Origin: Megasphaera sp. | Lineage (GTDB): Bacteria; Bacillota; Negativicutes; Veillonellales; Megasphaeraceae | NCBI GenBank assembly: GCA_022649055.1 | Contig: JALCNL010000018.1 | Coordinates: forward strand, 1 to 35,258 | Direction of reading: 5' to 3' | DNA: 35,258 bases | Shown: positions 1 to 7,964 of the stretch, in pieces | How positions within the stretch are numbered: the first letter of the stretch is position 1 | Layout of the letters: every line of letters begins with the position of its first letter | Made by a program: the position numbers and the translations under genes | The notes under the pieces: model-generated | What the model saw: the letters and a program-made list of their open reading frames with translations, nothing else | Told to the model about the DNA's origin: nothing | The model's database searches: none

Positions 1-210
1 AATGTAAAGAATATGCAACAAGAATTATATACTTTTATTTATAGTATAGGTGGACGACTTTCGGGGGAACATGGCATTGGCTTTAAGCGGAAACATTTAA
101 TGGAACAATTTACGGACCCAGATGAACTAGATATGATGCGCACCATAAAAAAAGCTCTTGACCCTAATGATGTTCTAAATCCGGGAAAAATATTTGATTT
201 AAAGGTTTAA
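1..210 (+). CDS. FAD-linked oxidase (GlcD/D-lactate dehydrogenase type), C-terminal end
   Basis: The reading frame is open from base 1, so the gene begins upstream of the window and only the last 69 codons are present. The visible end carries the signature of the FAD-linked oxidase C-terminal domain: a GRLSGEHGIG stretch near residues 18-27, then a run ending in DPNDVLNPGKIF. Members of this family oxidise 2-hydroxyacids such as glycolate or D-lactate using FAD; the conserved His of SGEHG lies near the active site. The FAD-binding half is outside the window, so the substrate cannot be assigned. The stop is at 208-210, and the next gene starts 51 bases downstream, so the two may be co-transcribed. 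Confidence 0.9.
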   Translation, partial: NVKNMQQELYTFIYSIGGRLSGEHGIGFKRKHLMEQFTDPDELDMMRTIKKALDPNDVLNPGKIFDLKV

Positions 211-261
211 ATCAGATATTTTTAGATGATATAAGGTAATTTAATAGAGGAAGTAATTACT

Positions 262-699
262 ATGAAAAAATATCAAAATATCATTGTGCTTATTAATGAA
301 GAAATTAATACAAAACAAGTATTAGAACATGCCATTATAATGGCCAATGCTTTTGAAACAATAATTACGTTAGTCTATGTGGTGAATATAGCACTTGTTA
401 TTTCTAAGTTTTATCAGTCTGCTAATATAGAGCAGATTGAATTAGGAATAGAAAAACAAGGAGAAAAAATATTAAAAGAAATTTCCACAATAGTTCCACA
501 AGGTATAAAAGTTAAAGGAGTAATTGAAATTGGCTCCATTGGTTCAATAATTTTATCAGCAGCAAAAAAGTATAATGCGGATTTCATTGTTATTGATAAA
601 CAGATATTTGGGTTACCAAAAAAAAATTGTATAAATAGTTTTAATCGATATAAAATAGCACATTCGGACTGTACTATTTTGATAGTACAGTCCGAATAA
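262..699 (+). CDS. Universal stress protein (UspA family)
   Basis: This 145-residue protein has the length and alternating beta/alpha pattern of a single UspA domain. It opens with YQNIIVLINEE, has the ADFIVIDKQ strand in the second half and ends with the typical CTILIVQ strand. The G-2x-G-9x-G(S/T) nucleotide-binding loop expected between these two strands is poorly kept (GLPKKNCINSFNRY), so ATP binding is doubtful. The start is supported by AGAGGAAG at 247-254. It lies just downstream of the FAD-linked oxidase. Its last codons lie inside a perfect 16-bp inverted repeat, and an IS256-type remnant begins nine bases after the stop. Family assignment is firm; the physiological role is unknown. 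Confidence 0.8.
   Translation: MKKYQNIIVLINEEINTKQVLEHAIIMANAFETIITLVYVVNIALVISKFYQSANIEQIELGIEKQGEKILKEISTIVPQGIKVKGVIEIGSIGSIILSAAKKYNADFIVIDKQIFGLPKKNCINSFNRYKIAHSDCTILIVQSE
662..697. repeat. Perfect 16-bp inverted repeat across the end of the UspA gene
   Basis: Arms 662-677 and 682-697 are exact reverse complements around a 4-base loop (TTTG). The repeat covers the last 12 codons and part of the stop codon. No T-tract follows, so it is not a classical intrinsic terminator. It could be an mRNA 3' stem, a protein site, or a trace of the nearby insertion. Confidence 0.85.
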
Positions 700-707
700 T
701 TAAAGAT

Positions 708-727
708 AGAGTACAATTGAGTTCGCA
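708..727 (+). repeat. Left terminal inverted repeat of the IS256-type element
   Basis: It begins AGAGTACAATTGAGTTCGCA and pairs with the right end at 1811-1830. The same end, with a few changes, recurs at 9575. Confidence 0.75.
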
Positions 728-797
728 AAAGTAAAAAAAGGAAAAACCATCAAAACTCCGAAAAAGTGAGTATCGAAAAAAAATAAGGAGCAAGAAA

Positions 798-1785
798 TTG
801 GTGGCTTACCAAAATTCTACCGTATCTTTTGAAAAATGCTATTAAAATTTATCTCAGATGAAGATTTCCATGCAGTCTATGCTGAAATGGCTCTGTGAAC
901 GACTGATGGAAGCTGAAGCAGACAGTAAACTTTGTGCAGAAAAATCAGAACGAAACAAAGAGCGGCAAGGGTACCGATCAGGCTATTGCGTTCGCCGTTT
1001 CGATACAAGAATGGGAACGATATATTGAATGGTTCCCAAAATCAGGAACGGCGGATAGATTCCCTTCTTTGTAGACTCAAACAAACGCTCGGAGACCACT
1101 CTCATGAATGTAATCCGAGAAGTATATGTGAATGGTGTTTCCACTCGAAAAATCGATACATTAACATCAAGTCTGGGCATGAAATCCATTTCACGGGGGC
1201 AAGTTTCCGTTATTACGAAGCTACTTATCCCCATGTATTTGATTAGGTAAAAGAACGAGGAGTAGAACAGGTATGTCTGGTGGTATCGGATGCACAAAAG
1301 GTTTAGTAAAAGCTGTCAGAGGCCTTTATTGGTGCTCTTGGCAAAGCTGCAACGTTCATTTTATGCGTAATATACTGGCATCTGTTTCTGGTAAAAACAA
1401 GAAACCATTTGCGGAAAAACTCAAACAAATTTGGCTGCAGCCAGACTACGAAAGTGCTCAGAAATATGCAAACGCACTGATAAATGACTATGAAGCGCAA
1501 TATCCACGAACCATTTTGACATTGTAGGACGGATTGGAAGATTCTCTTTAAATTTTGGGTTTTCGAGAAAGGGATGCTAGGAAGATATCCTCAAAAAATC
1601 TATTGGAACGGCTCAACAAAGAAATACGCCGTCGCATGAAGGTTGTTGGAATATTTCCCAGCATGGATTCGTACGTCCGATCAATGACAAGTTATCTCAT
1701 GGAATACAATGAAGATTGGTCTAGCAGACGTTCCTACATGAATCTCAAAATTATTATGGAACTTCTCTTATCAAAAATTGTGTAA
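798..1785 (+). pseudogene. IS256-family transposase, broken
   Basis: Homology to Mutator/IS256 transposases is scattered over all three plus frames. The N-terminal part has LMEAEADSKLCAEKSER followed by the ERQGYRSGY motif. The middle has VVSDAQKGLVKAV in one frame and NVHFMRNILASV in another. The C-terminal part has LLERLNKEIRRRMKVVGIFP, the segment containing the family's last catalytic Glu. The stretch that should hold the first catalytic Asp is missing between the regions near 1240 and 1250, and several stops and frameshifts are present. The TTG at 798, after AAGGAG, matches the ATG at 9660 in the second copy and is the likely original start. Confidence 0.85.
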
Positions 1786-1810
1786 CCTCTATTTGAAGTT
1801 TGGTGGTTTT

Positions 1811-1830
1811 TGCGAACATAACTTGACTCT
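1811..1830 (-). repeat. Right terminal inverted repeat of the IS256-type element
   Basis: Read on the minus strand it begins AGAGTCAAGTTATGTTCGCA and matches the left end at about 15 of 20 positions. Confidence 0.75.
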
Positions 1831-1948
1831 AAAATGAATACAGTATTAAATAAAACTATAAATATAAATTTAGTAACTTGTATGATAATAATTTAAATAT
1901 TAAGGAATAAATAATTAGAACCAGACTGATTATTTAAACTTCCCTTTT

Positions 1949-2007
1949 GGAAAGGCTGGAATGGATAAACCTTTCCACCGCAAGCATTCAGCAGGGAGTG
2001 CTTTTTT
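1949..2007 (+). terminator. Two stacked hairpins ending in a T-run
   Basis: GGAAAGG (1949-1955) pairs with CCTTTCC (1970-1976). A second stem, AAGCATT (1982-1988) with AGTGCTT (1997-2003, one G-U pair), leads into TTTTTT up to 2007. The second hairpin has the form of an intrinsic terminator. The first could be part of a structured leader. I do not recognise a known riboswitch, and no intact gene directly upstream explains it. Confidence 0.5.
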
Positions 2008-2035
2008 GTTGCCTTAAATATAAGAAGAAATAAAT

Positions 2036-2131
2036 ATGTTAAACTGGGAAAGTGCCAAAAAGGTTTTGAGCTCGAAAGACAGACCGCGTATAGCTTATTT
2101 TTTTGAAAAAATGCTAAAATTTAAAAAGTAA
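2036..2131 (+). CDS. Possible 31-residue small ORF
   Basis: An ATG at 2036 opens 31 codons (beginning MLNWESAKKVLSSKDRPRIA) before a TAA. The product would be basic and amphipathic. Only a weak purine run (AAGAAG) precedes the start. It may be a genuine small protein or the front end of a lost gene; I do not recognise it. It sits among hairpins and pseudogenes, so decay is the more likely explanation. Confidence 0.25.
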   Translation: MLNWESAKKVLSSKDRPRIAYFFEKMLKFKK

Positions 2132-2319
2132 AAAATATTATGGCAGTAATGAGATTGCAATAAATTGAAAATACCTGATGTTAAGTCGTTATTAGTTTTT
2201 GCGTCTGAATAATTCGTACAATTATATATCATCAAAGTAAAATTTTTGTCAATGAGTTGTTATATAAGCAATAACGTATTGCATTATATTGACGGGCATA
2301 GAATAATGCAATTTTTTTC
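2132..2319. other. AT-rich stretch with no recognised gene
   Basis: No coding signal was recognised on either strand. It separates the small ORF from the MerR-type promoter. Confidence 0.6.
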
Positions 2320-2350
2320 TTGACTTGTAGTGAACTTTAAGTGTTATGCT
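2320..2350 (+). promoter_or_regulatory. MerR-type promoter with 19-bp spacer and dyad operator
   Basis: TTGACT (2320-2325) and TATGCT (2345-2350) are separated by exactly 19 bases, the long spacer typical of MerR-family activated promoters. The spacer region carries the dyad CTTGTAGTGAACTTTAAG (2324-2341), of the form CTTnnAGTnnACTnnAAG. MerR-type regulators of the AdhR group are known to act on aldo-keto reductase and aldehyde-response genes from such sites. No MerR gene is present in this window. The next genes downstream are the broken aldo-keto reductase and the intact cupin. The 237 bases between this site and the first recognisable coding sequence are AT-rich and hold nothing I can identify. 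Confidence 0.75.
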
Positions 2351-2587
2351 GAATTTGTGAGAACATCCTGCTTGTATTAACGGAGTTGATAAATGAAAGT
2401 AAATTTAAATATTTTTTTATATTGAAGAATGTTTCTATGCTAGATTTTATCAATTTTATACATGAAAATATTATAATACGAAGTTATAATTCTCTTGTGT
2501 TGAAAGTAGTTTTAGTAAAAGTATATATTTTTATTCTACATTTTGAGATAGACATATTTGACTAAACTATTATATTATTACGATTTT

Positions 2588-3481
2588 TCTAGGTGGGACA
2601 CTTGATTATGAAGAAAGTGAAGAAGCTATGAGACATGCGTTTGAGTTGGGCATCAATTTTTTTGATACAGTTAACTGTTATTCTGCTGGAACGAGCAAAG
2701 AATCTGTGGGGTGGGTAATTAAAAAAATTTAAACGGGATGATATTTTTTTAGCTACCAAGGTGTTTTTTAGTGTTGATAAATTAAGCAGGTTGCATCAAG
2801 GAAGATTATCTAGAAAAGTAATTAACCAAAAAATTGATTAGTCCTTAAACCGATTAGGGACTGATTATGTGGATTTGTATATTATTTATTGATTTGATTA
2901 TGATACTCCCAGAAAAAACAATGGAAACACTTGACAGTCTAGTAAGGGCAGGAAAAGTGCTAAATCCTGGAGTTTCTGCATGTATGGTTATCAGTTTCAT
3001 ACTATGCAGGTTGTGGCTGAAAAAGGGGGATGGACAAAATTTGTAACTATGCAAAATCACTATAATTTACTGTAGAGAGGATGAATGCGAACTGATATCT
3101 ATTTGCAGGAAATATGAAGTTGTTTTTACTCCTTACAGTCCATTAGCATCTGGCAGGTTTTCAAGATCTCAATGGCATTCTAATTCAGAACGGAGTCAGA
3201 CTGATAAAGTTGCAGTTTAAAAATAGGATGCAACAGAAAAAACAGATAAAAAAATAGTGGACAGAGTCGGGGAAATTGCGGAAAAATATAATGTGACGAT
3301 GACACAGATTGCACTGGCACGGCAATTTGCAAAAGGAATGGCTTCTCCTATTGTCGGAGTATCAAAAATTAAATATCTTGATGATGTAGTTGGGGTGTTA
3401 GACGTGATTCTAACAGAGGAAGATGTAAAAAATTCTGGATTAATTATAGGTACCGCATGCTATAGTGGGGGCATTAAATAA
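2588..3481 (+). pseudogene. Aldo-keto reductase, broken
   Basis: Aldo-keto reductase homology runs through this stretch in shifting frames. The N-terminal part reads GTLDYEESEEAMRHAFELG, then INFFDTVNCYSAGTSKE, which contains the conserved Asp and Tyr of the family. It then meets a stop and several frameshifts, continues with the region before 3180 (TPYSPLASGRF), and ends in an open stretch at 3257-3481 that includes IALARQFAKGM and a PIVGVSK segment. Intact family members are about 320 residues and reduce aldehydes or ketones with NADPH. At least two internal stops make this non-functional. It lies downstream of the MerR-type promoter that presumably once controlled it. Confidence 0.85.
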
Positions 3482-3643
3482 TGCATAAAAAAAGAATTTA
3501 TTAAACTATCGGAATAAAGAATATTTTCAATCGAATCTATTTTGTGTGTATTTTCCGCGGCATAGCAATTGATATAGTAAGCAATCGTTTATGTTTTAAA
3601 TAGTATATTAATGATATAAGATATTTGGGAAAAGGAGAATTTT

Positions 3644-4045
3644 ATGGATAACGAACAGTTCAGTATATTTCCTATGGGAGCGAAAAATGATGCTTTTGCA
3701 CGATATTTTATAGGTCAAAGTTATTTAAATATGCTTTCAACAGACCTCGTTTTTATTGGAAATGTAACATTTGAACCCGGCTGTCGAAATAATTGGCATA
3801 TTCACCACAAAGGAGGACAAATCCTTCTTTGTACCGCGGGGCGTGGTTATTATCAAGAATGGGGGAAAGACGCACAAGAATTGCATCAGGGGGATGTGGT
3901 TACTATTGCGCCAGAAGTTAAACATTGGCATGGTGCAGCTAAAAATAGTTGGTTTGCACATGTAGCAATTGAAGTTCCCGCTGAAGGAGCATGTAACGAA
4001 TGGCTCGAACCTGTAGATATAAAGGAATATAATAAACTTTTGTAA
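3644..4045 (+). CDS. Cupin-domain protein of the carboxymuconolactone decarboxylase-associated type
   Basis: This is a 133-residue single-domain cupin. The first metal-binding motif is visible as WHIHHKGGQILLCTAGRGYYQEWG (about residues 51-74), with His ligands in HIHH. The second motif follows as GDVVTIAPEVKHWHG (about 86-100), with His in KHWHG. The start follows AAAGGAGAA. Close relatives are often encoded beside, or fused to, carboxymuconolactone decarboxylases in clusters with aldo-keto reductases and flavodoxins, and remnants of all three surround it here. Its partners are broken, so it may be a surviving orphan. The substrate is unknown. Confidence 0.85.
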   Translation: MDNEQFSIFPMGAKNDAFARYFIGQSYLNMLSTDLVFIGNVTFEPGCRNNWHIHHKGGQILLCTAGRGYYQEWGKDAQELHQGDVVTIAPEVKHWHGAAKNSWFAHVAIEVPAEGACNEWLEPVDIKEYNKLL

Positions 4046-4061
4046 AAAATAAGGAGAACAT

Positions 4062-4286
4062 ATGAATAACGTGTTAATTGTTGTAGAGACTTCCACATGG
4101 TGGTATTCTATGGCACACGCGATGGCCTGGACACGTCATTAAATATGTAAAAAAGTTTGTGAAGGTGCTAAATCTTTAGGCGAAATGGAAATCAGATTTG
4201 ACTCTAATGAAGGAAATCATCTGATGACAGCATCTTCTGAGATTGATAACTGGATTATGCAAGTGAAACAATACATTTTGTCTTAA
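4062..4286 (+). pseudogene. Degenerate short gene, possibly flavodoxin-like
   Basis: An ATG at 4062, preceded by AAGGAG, starts MNNVLIVVETSTWWYSMAHA, which resembles the first strand and phosphate loop of a flavodoxin. A TAA interrupts it after 26 codons. A further open run in another frame ends at 4286 with a segment like the last helix of a small globular protein (SSEIDNWIMQVKQYI). The flavodoxin assignment is weak. The good ribosome-binding site and tight spacing behind the cupin suggest it was the next gene of that operon. Confidence 0.35.
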
Positions 4287-4653
4287 AGAAAGTTATGTGA
4301 AGAATTTAATACATTTTTTATGATGGTAGAAAGTCCCTTTTTGTTAATGACTTTAATATGATGATTGCAACTCCTGTGGTTTAATATAAAGATGTATCAG
4401 TTAAAAATTTTATAGGATATCCTGCGCATTATTATACAGCACATGGTAGTGTGATATAAAAAATGTATCGATGGTCATAGTAATAATCATTTGTATTGAA
4501 AGCATAGGATGTCTTTGATACAATGGCTATGCTATTGCTATAATGGGGGAAAATATATTTCCGGGAATGAAAAATCCTGATATTTCATATATTTAAGGAA
4601 AATACTTGCGATGGAGTGTGTTCTAAGTGATACTTTTGATTAGAGTTTAATCG
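4287..4653. other. Gene-free stretch, probably decayed coding DNA
   Basis: Stops interrupt every frame. A short run near 4405-4457 (reading KNFIGYPAHYYTAHGSVI) looks like former coding sequence, but I cannot assign it to a family. Confidence 0.4.
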
Positions 4654-4804
4654 TATGAAACAAAATTTTGATATATTTGATTTTGTGTTGGCAGAAGAAG
4701 ATATGCAGCATATAACAAAAATAGATGAAGAGCAAAGTTTGTTTTTTTCTCATTATGATCCAAAACTTGTAGAAATGATTATCAGTTATAAACCAAATAT
4801 CTAA
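4654..4804 (+). pseudogene. Aldo-keto reductase C-terminal remnant
   Basis: The run KQNFDIFDFVLAEEDMQHIT, followed by a segment ending SLFFSHYDPKLVEMI, is the characteristic end of a DkgA-like aldo-keto reductase. The body of the gene is missing; in-frame stops lie immediately upstream. It belongs to a different subgroup from the remnant at 2588-3481, whose own C-terminus is present, so two separate reductase genes have decayed in this cluster. The 230 bases that follow, up to the flavodoxin gene, hold no recognised feature. Confidence 0.75.
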
Positions 4805-5033
4805 ACAATATCTCGTTATAAAACGGTGTAGAGATTCGGTATTTCTATTACCTTTATTACTGTGGGGATGAATTATTGATAGGTACTGCGTAAAGTGGAT
4901 AATAACTAATTTAAGATTATTTTAATGTTTTTTGTGATATATAGGTGAATATGAGGAATTTATCAGGACTGTTATGAATGAGAGAATTTAAGATAAGTGT
5001 GATATTGTTGCTGTTTATTAGGGAGCATATGCA

Positions 5034-5627
5034 ATGTGGAAAAAAATTTTAGCAGGGTTATTAATATTCACTGGAGTAGTGACGTTAATTGCTTGTGGAA
5101 GTGTACCTGAAACAATGCAAAGTCAGAAGGTCGATTCGAAAGTAACGTCAAGCGATGGAAAAATTTTGGTGGTTTATTTTTCGGCGAGTGGTAATACAAA
5201 ACGCGTAGCGGAAACGATTGCCAATCAGAAAAATGCTGCACTTTTTGCAATAAAACCGTCGCAGTCGTATACAGAAGAAAATCTGAATTATCGAAATACA
5301 GACAGTCGTGTCATGAAAGAACATGGGCAACCTGACTTACGCCCGACATATGAGGGGGATGTAGAAAACTGGGATTCGTATGATACAGTTTACATCGGCT
5401 ATCCACTCTGGTGGCAGCAGGCACCACACGTAGTCTATACGTTTGTTGAACATCATAATTTCGGAGGTAAAGAAGTCATTCCGTTCTGCACGTCCAGTTC
5501 GAGTCCGTTGGGTACAAGTGGTACGAACTTAGCTAAAGCGGCAGGTACAGGAACTTGGCAGGTAGGTATTCGTTTTAGCGGCGGAGTAAGTACTACAGAA
5601 GTCCTTAATTGGTTGAAAGGGAAATAA
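5034..5627 (+). CDS. Flavodoxin-family lipoprotein
   Basis: This 197-residue protein starts with a lipoprotein signal peptide: basic MWKK, a hydrophobic core, then LIAC with the lipidated Cys at residue 21. After a linker the flavodoxin fold begins at ILVVYFSASGNTKRVAETIA (about 45-64), where SASGNTK is the FMN phosphate loop. The YIGYPLWWQQAPHVVYTF stretch (about 123-140) and the FCTSSSSPLGTSG segment (about 153-165) match the Flavodoxin_4 group. It is therefore probably an extracytoplasmic, membrane-anchored FMN protein acting in electron transfer or quinone/aldehyde reduction. It sits between aldo-keto reductase and carboxymuconolactone decarboxylase remnants. Only a weak purine stretch (GGGAGC) precedes the start. 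Confidence 0.85.
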   Translation: MWKKILAGLLIFTGVVTLIACGSVPETMQSQKVDSKVTSSDGKILVVYFSASGNTKRVAETIANQKNAALFAIKPSQSYTEENLNYRNTDSRVMKEHGQPDLRPTYEGDVENWDSYDTVYIGYPLWWQQAPHVVYTFVEHHNFGGKEVIPFCTSSSSPLGTSGTNLAKAAGTGTWQVGIRFSGGVSTTEVLNWLKGK

Positions 5628-5657
5628 AGGGTAAAAAATAGGATATGGAAGAAGACG

Positions 5658-6265
5658 ATGCAGTTGAGTCTGATTCGTACAAGTTTATTCAATATGGGGG
5701 GCGGTAGTTTCGCTCAAATTTTCAGTGGTGATACGATGGATAGCAATAGTCGGACTAGCGTAGTAAATAAAAATCATGCCACTATGATGGGAAAACAGGG
5801 CTTGGGTATTGAAAAGACTGATCCTGAACTGACAGCGATAATGAAAAAGTATGTTTACGGAGATATTGTGCAACAAGTCAAAATCGCAATAAAGGAACAG
5901 CATCTCGTTACGCTGGCGGTGCTGGTAACGAATCAAGATACGGTATTGTTTCAAAGGAGTGTTCAAGGTGCGATCCAAGATAGAGTGACACCGCTGGAAA
6001 TACGGGAATCTGTATACCAATTAGCACCATATGTCGGTTTCTCAAAAGTAGTAGAAACTATACCGGTCATGGATCAGGTGTTTCAGAAAAATGGTATTGT
6101 CCTTCCATTAGACAAACAAAGTACAATCAATGATGGCAATCGATTTGATAAGGGGCTGCACAAGATAAAGTTATAGGCGCGATTACGACGATGAATCCAT
6201 ATATAGGTTTTCCTCGGATATTACATTGCCTGCGTACTGCTAATGAGGTATTTCAAAAAAAGTAG
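5658..6265 (+). pseudogene. Two-domain carboxymuconolactone decarboxylase-family protein, internally deleted
   Basis: The first carboxymuconolactone decarboxylase/AhpD-like domain is present, with PELTAIMKKYVYGDI, VTPLEIRESVYQLAPYVGFS and the usual linker into NRFDKGL. The frame then terminates at 6176. In a different frame, starting near 6159, the end of the second domain appears (DKVIGAITTMNPYIGFPRIL to a TAG at 6265). About 60-80 codons between the two are absent, including the region where the second domain's core and any redox Cys would be. The deletion also shifts the frame, so the product is a 172-residue truncated protein. It may still fold as one domain but is unlikely to keep its normal role. 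The 130 bases up to pdxT hold nothing recognised. Confidence 0.8.
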
Positions 6266-6395
6266 ACCAAAATAGATAGTTTGTATGAATGGTTCATTAA
6301 TGTATCACTCAGCCTATTTCCAGCGTGACGCTTTGGGATCAGATAAATAATCTTTACAAACTAGGGAATATACGTTAGCAGATGCGAGTATTATA

Positions 6396-6962
6396 TTAGC
6401 ACAAGGAAACAAAGTAGTGATGAAAACTGATATCTTTTGTAAGTTCTGGATGAAATGAAGTAGCCAACATGTTTTTTTGTTTAGCAGCTACAATCTTTCC
6501 ATTGACTTTTGTGAGAATGGTGACATCCGGTTTGACAGATTCTATATAAGGGGCCCGAATAAATACAAGTGGTATTTTATGTGTAGAGACAGGAAAAATT
6601 GTTTTTTGTGTGATAAAACTTTCCATTTGACTGCCGTAAGCATTACGACGAACTGTGATATTCATGGTACTCAAATATGTTTTTTCTTGACCTATAATTG
6701 TTTTTGCTAAGAGAATGAGACCGGCACATGTACCCCAAACGGGAAGACCTTCCTCGATTTGACGTGTTAACGGGAGAAGGAGATTAAATGCTTCTAAAAG
6801 TTTGCCCATTACAGTGGATTCGCCGCCAGGTAAAATAAGTCCGTCAATATTATTTAAGTCAGTTTCAGTTCGAACTCTATGCCCTTGGATACCAAGGGCA
6901 TAGAGTTTTTCTAAGTGTTCTGATACAGCACCTTGCATTGCTAATACACCGATTGTTTTCAT
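6396..6962 (-). CDS. pdxT: Pyridoxal 5'-phosphate synthase glutaminase subunit PdxT
   Basis: PdxT releases ammonia from glutamine and passes it to PdxS in the cytoplasmic PLP synthase complex. All catalytic features are present in this 188-residue protein: GGEST at 46-50 (oxyanion side), the nucleophile Cys79 in GTCAG, and the His171-Pro-Glu173 pair in SFHPEL. The start at 6962 is preferred over the ATG at 6971 because AGAGG in the upstream pdxS end is then at a normal distance; with this start only two bases separate it from the pdxS stop. It is the second gene of the pdxS-pdxT operon, and the divergent MocR-type gene next to that operon probably regulates it. Confidence 0.97.
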   Translation of the reverse strand: MKTIGVLAMQGAVSEHLEKLYALGIQGHRVRTETDLNNIDGLILPGGESTVMGKLLEAFNLLLPLTRQIEEGLPVWGTCAGLILLAKTIIGQEKTYLSTMNITVRRNAYGSQMESFITQKTIFPVSTHKIPLVFIRAPYIESVKPDVTILTKVNGKIVAAKQKNMLATSFHPELTKDISFHHYFVSLC

Positions 6963-6964
6963 CG

Positions 6965-7843
6965 CTACCATCCTCTGTTAGCCAGTCGTTCATTAGAGGA
7001 AAGAGTATCAATATTGATTCCGACCATAGCTTCTCCTAAGTTTTCGGAAAGAGCCGCCAATTTTTCCGGATCATCGTAAAAAGTTGTCGCTTTGACAATG
7101 GCTTTTGCCCTTTTTGCAGGATTTCCTGACTTAAAGATACCTGAACCAACAAAAACACCATCCACGCCAAGCTGCATCATCAGGGCCGCATCTGCGGGAG
7201 TAGCAATGCCACCGGCAGCAAAATTAACAACGGGAAGGGTGCCTTTTTCATGTACATACTGAATGAGAGCAAACGGAGCTCCCATTTCTTTGGCAAGATG
7301 CATTAATTCCATGGGTGTGGAAAATTGGACACGGTGTATATCAACTGTCATAGTACGCATATGACGAACGGCTTCGATGATATTACCTGTGCCGGCTTCT
7401 CCCTTTGTACGAATCATGGAGGCACCTTCACCTATGCGTCGCAAGGCCTCTCCTAGGTTACGAGCTCCACACACAAATGGAATTTGGAAAGCCGCTTTAT
7501 TAATGTGGTTGACATCGTCAGCTGGTGTTAACACTTCTGATTCATCAATATAATCAATACCGATGGCTTGTAGAATTTGAGCTTCTACAAAGTGACCAAT
7601 ACGTACTTTAGCCATAACAGGAATGGATACAGACTCTTTGATTTCTCTAACCATTTTTGGATCAGACATACGTGCAACGCCTCCTTCACGACGGATATCG
7701 GCAGGGACACGTTCCAATGCCATGACGGCACTTGCACCGGAATCTTCTGCTATTTTTGCTTGTTCTACATTGGTGACATCCATAATAACGCCGCCTTTTA
7801 ACATTTGTGCCAGATTTTTGTTCAATTCATATCGATTTTCCAT
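6965..7843 (-). CDS. pdxS: Pyridoxal 5'-phosphate synthase PdxS
   Basis: PdxS is the (beta/alpha)8 lyase subunit that builds PLP from ribose 5-phosphate, glyceraldehyde 3-phosphate and ammonia. The 292-residue length is normal. Asp22 (in VIMDV) and Lys79 in VMAKVRIGH correspond to the conserved Asp and the first Schiff-base Lys. The phosphate-binding [14 protein letters not shown] and [13 protein letters not shown] segments are intact, and the second active-site Lys lies in [11 protein letters not shown]. It is the promoter-proximal gene of the operon, with the regulatory region at 7862-7943 upstream on the opposite side from pdxR. Confidence 0.98.
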   Translation of the reverse strand: MENRYELNKNLAQMLKGGVIMDVTNVEQAKIAEDSGASAVMALERVPADIRREGGVARMSDPKMVREIKESVSIPVMAKVRIGHFVEAQILQAIGIDYIDESEVLTPADDVNHINKAAFQIPFVCGARNLGEALRRIGEGASMIRTKGEAGTGNIIEAVRHMRTMTVDIHRVQFSTPMELMHLAKEMGAPFALIQYVHEKGTLPVVNFAAGGIATPADAALMMQLGVDGVFVGSGIFKSGNPAKRAKAIVKATTFYDDPEKLAALSENLGEAMVGINIDTLSSNERLANRGW

Positions 7844-7861
7844 TATGAGATACCTCTTTTC

Positions 7862-7943
7862 TTGACAAATAGTAAAAATTTACTAAAATAAATTGTATCA
7901 GTACAATTTATTTGTATTTTGGTAAATTTTTACTATTCTACAA
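7862..7943. promoter_or_regulatory. Divergent pdxST/pdxR promoter-operator region
   Basis: Two nested inverted repeats fill the space between the divergent genes. Outer arms 7868-7883 and 7922-7937 are perfect 16-bp complements. Inner arms 7886-7897 and 7902-7913 are perfect 12-bp complements around TCAG. On the plus strand TTGACA (7862-7867) directly abuts the left outer arm. On the minus strand TTGTAG directly abuts the right arm, mirroring it. Each outer arm thus fills most of the 17-base spacer after a -35 box, with an A/T-rich hexamer at the -10 position. MocR-family PdxR proteins are known to bind repeats in such divergent regions, activating pdxST and often repressing themselves. Confidence 0.8.
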
Positions 7944-7964
7944 GAAAAGGAAGAAAAATTCAAT

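Larger units (their letters stand above)
708..1830 (+). mobile_element. Degenerate IS256-family insertion sequence
   Basis: The element is bounded by imperfect terminal inverted repeats (708-727 and 1811-1830, about 15 of 20 positions matching when one is reverse-complemented) and encloses a broken Mutator/IS256-type transposase. At 1,123 bp it is shorter than intact family members, which are usually about 1.3-1.5 kb. The eight bases outside each end do not match, so no target duplication remains. A fragment of a related copy lies at 9575-9728. The element is almost certainly unable to supply its own transposase. Confidence 0.8.

Noticed and set aside
5453-5692. Minus-strand frame over the end of the flavodoxin gene
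   Set aside because: Opposite-strand shadow of well-supported coding sequence.
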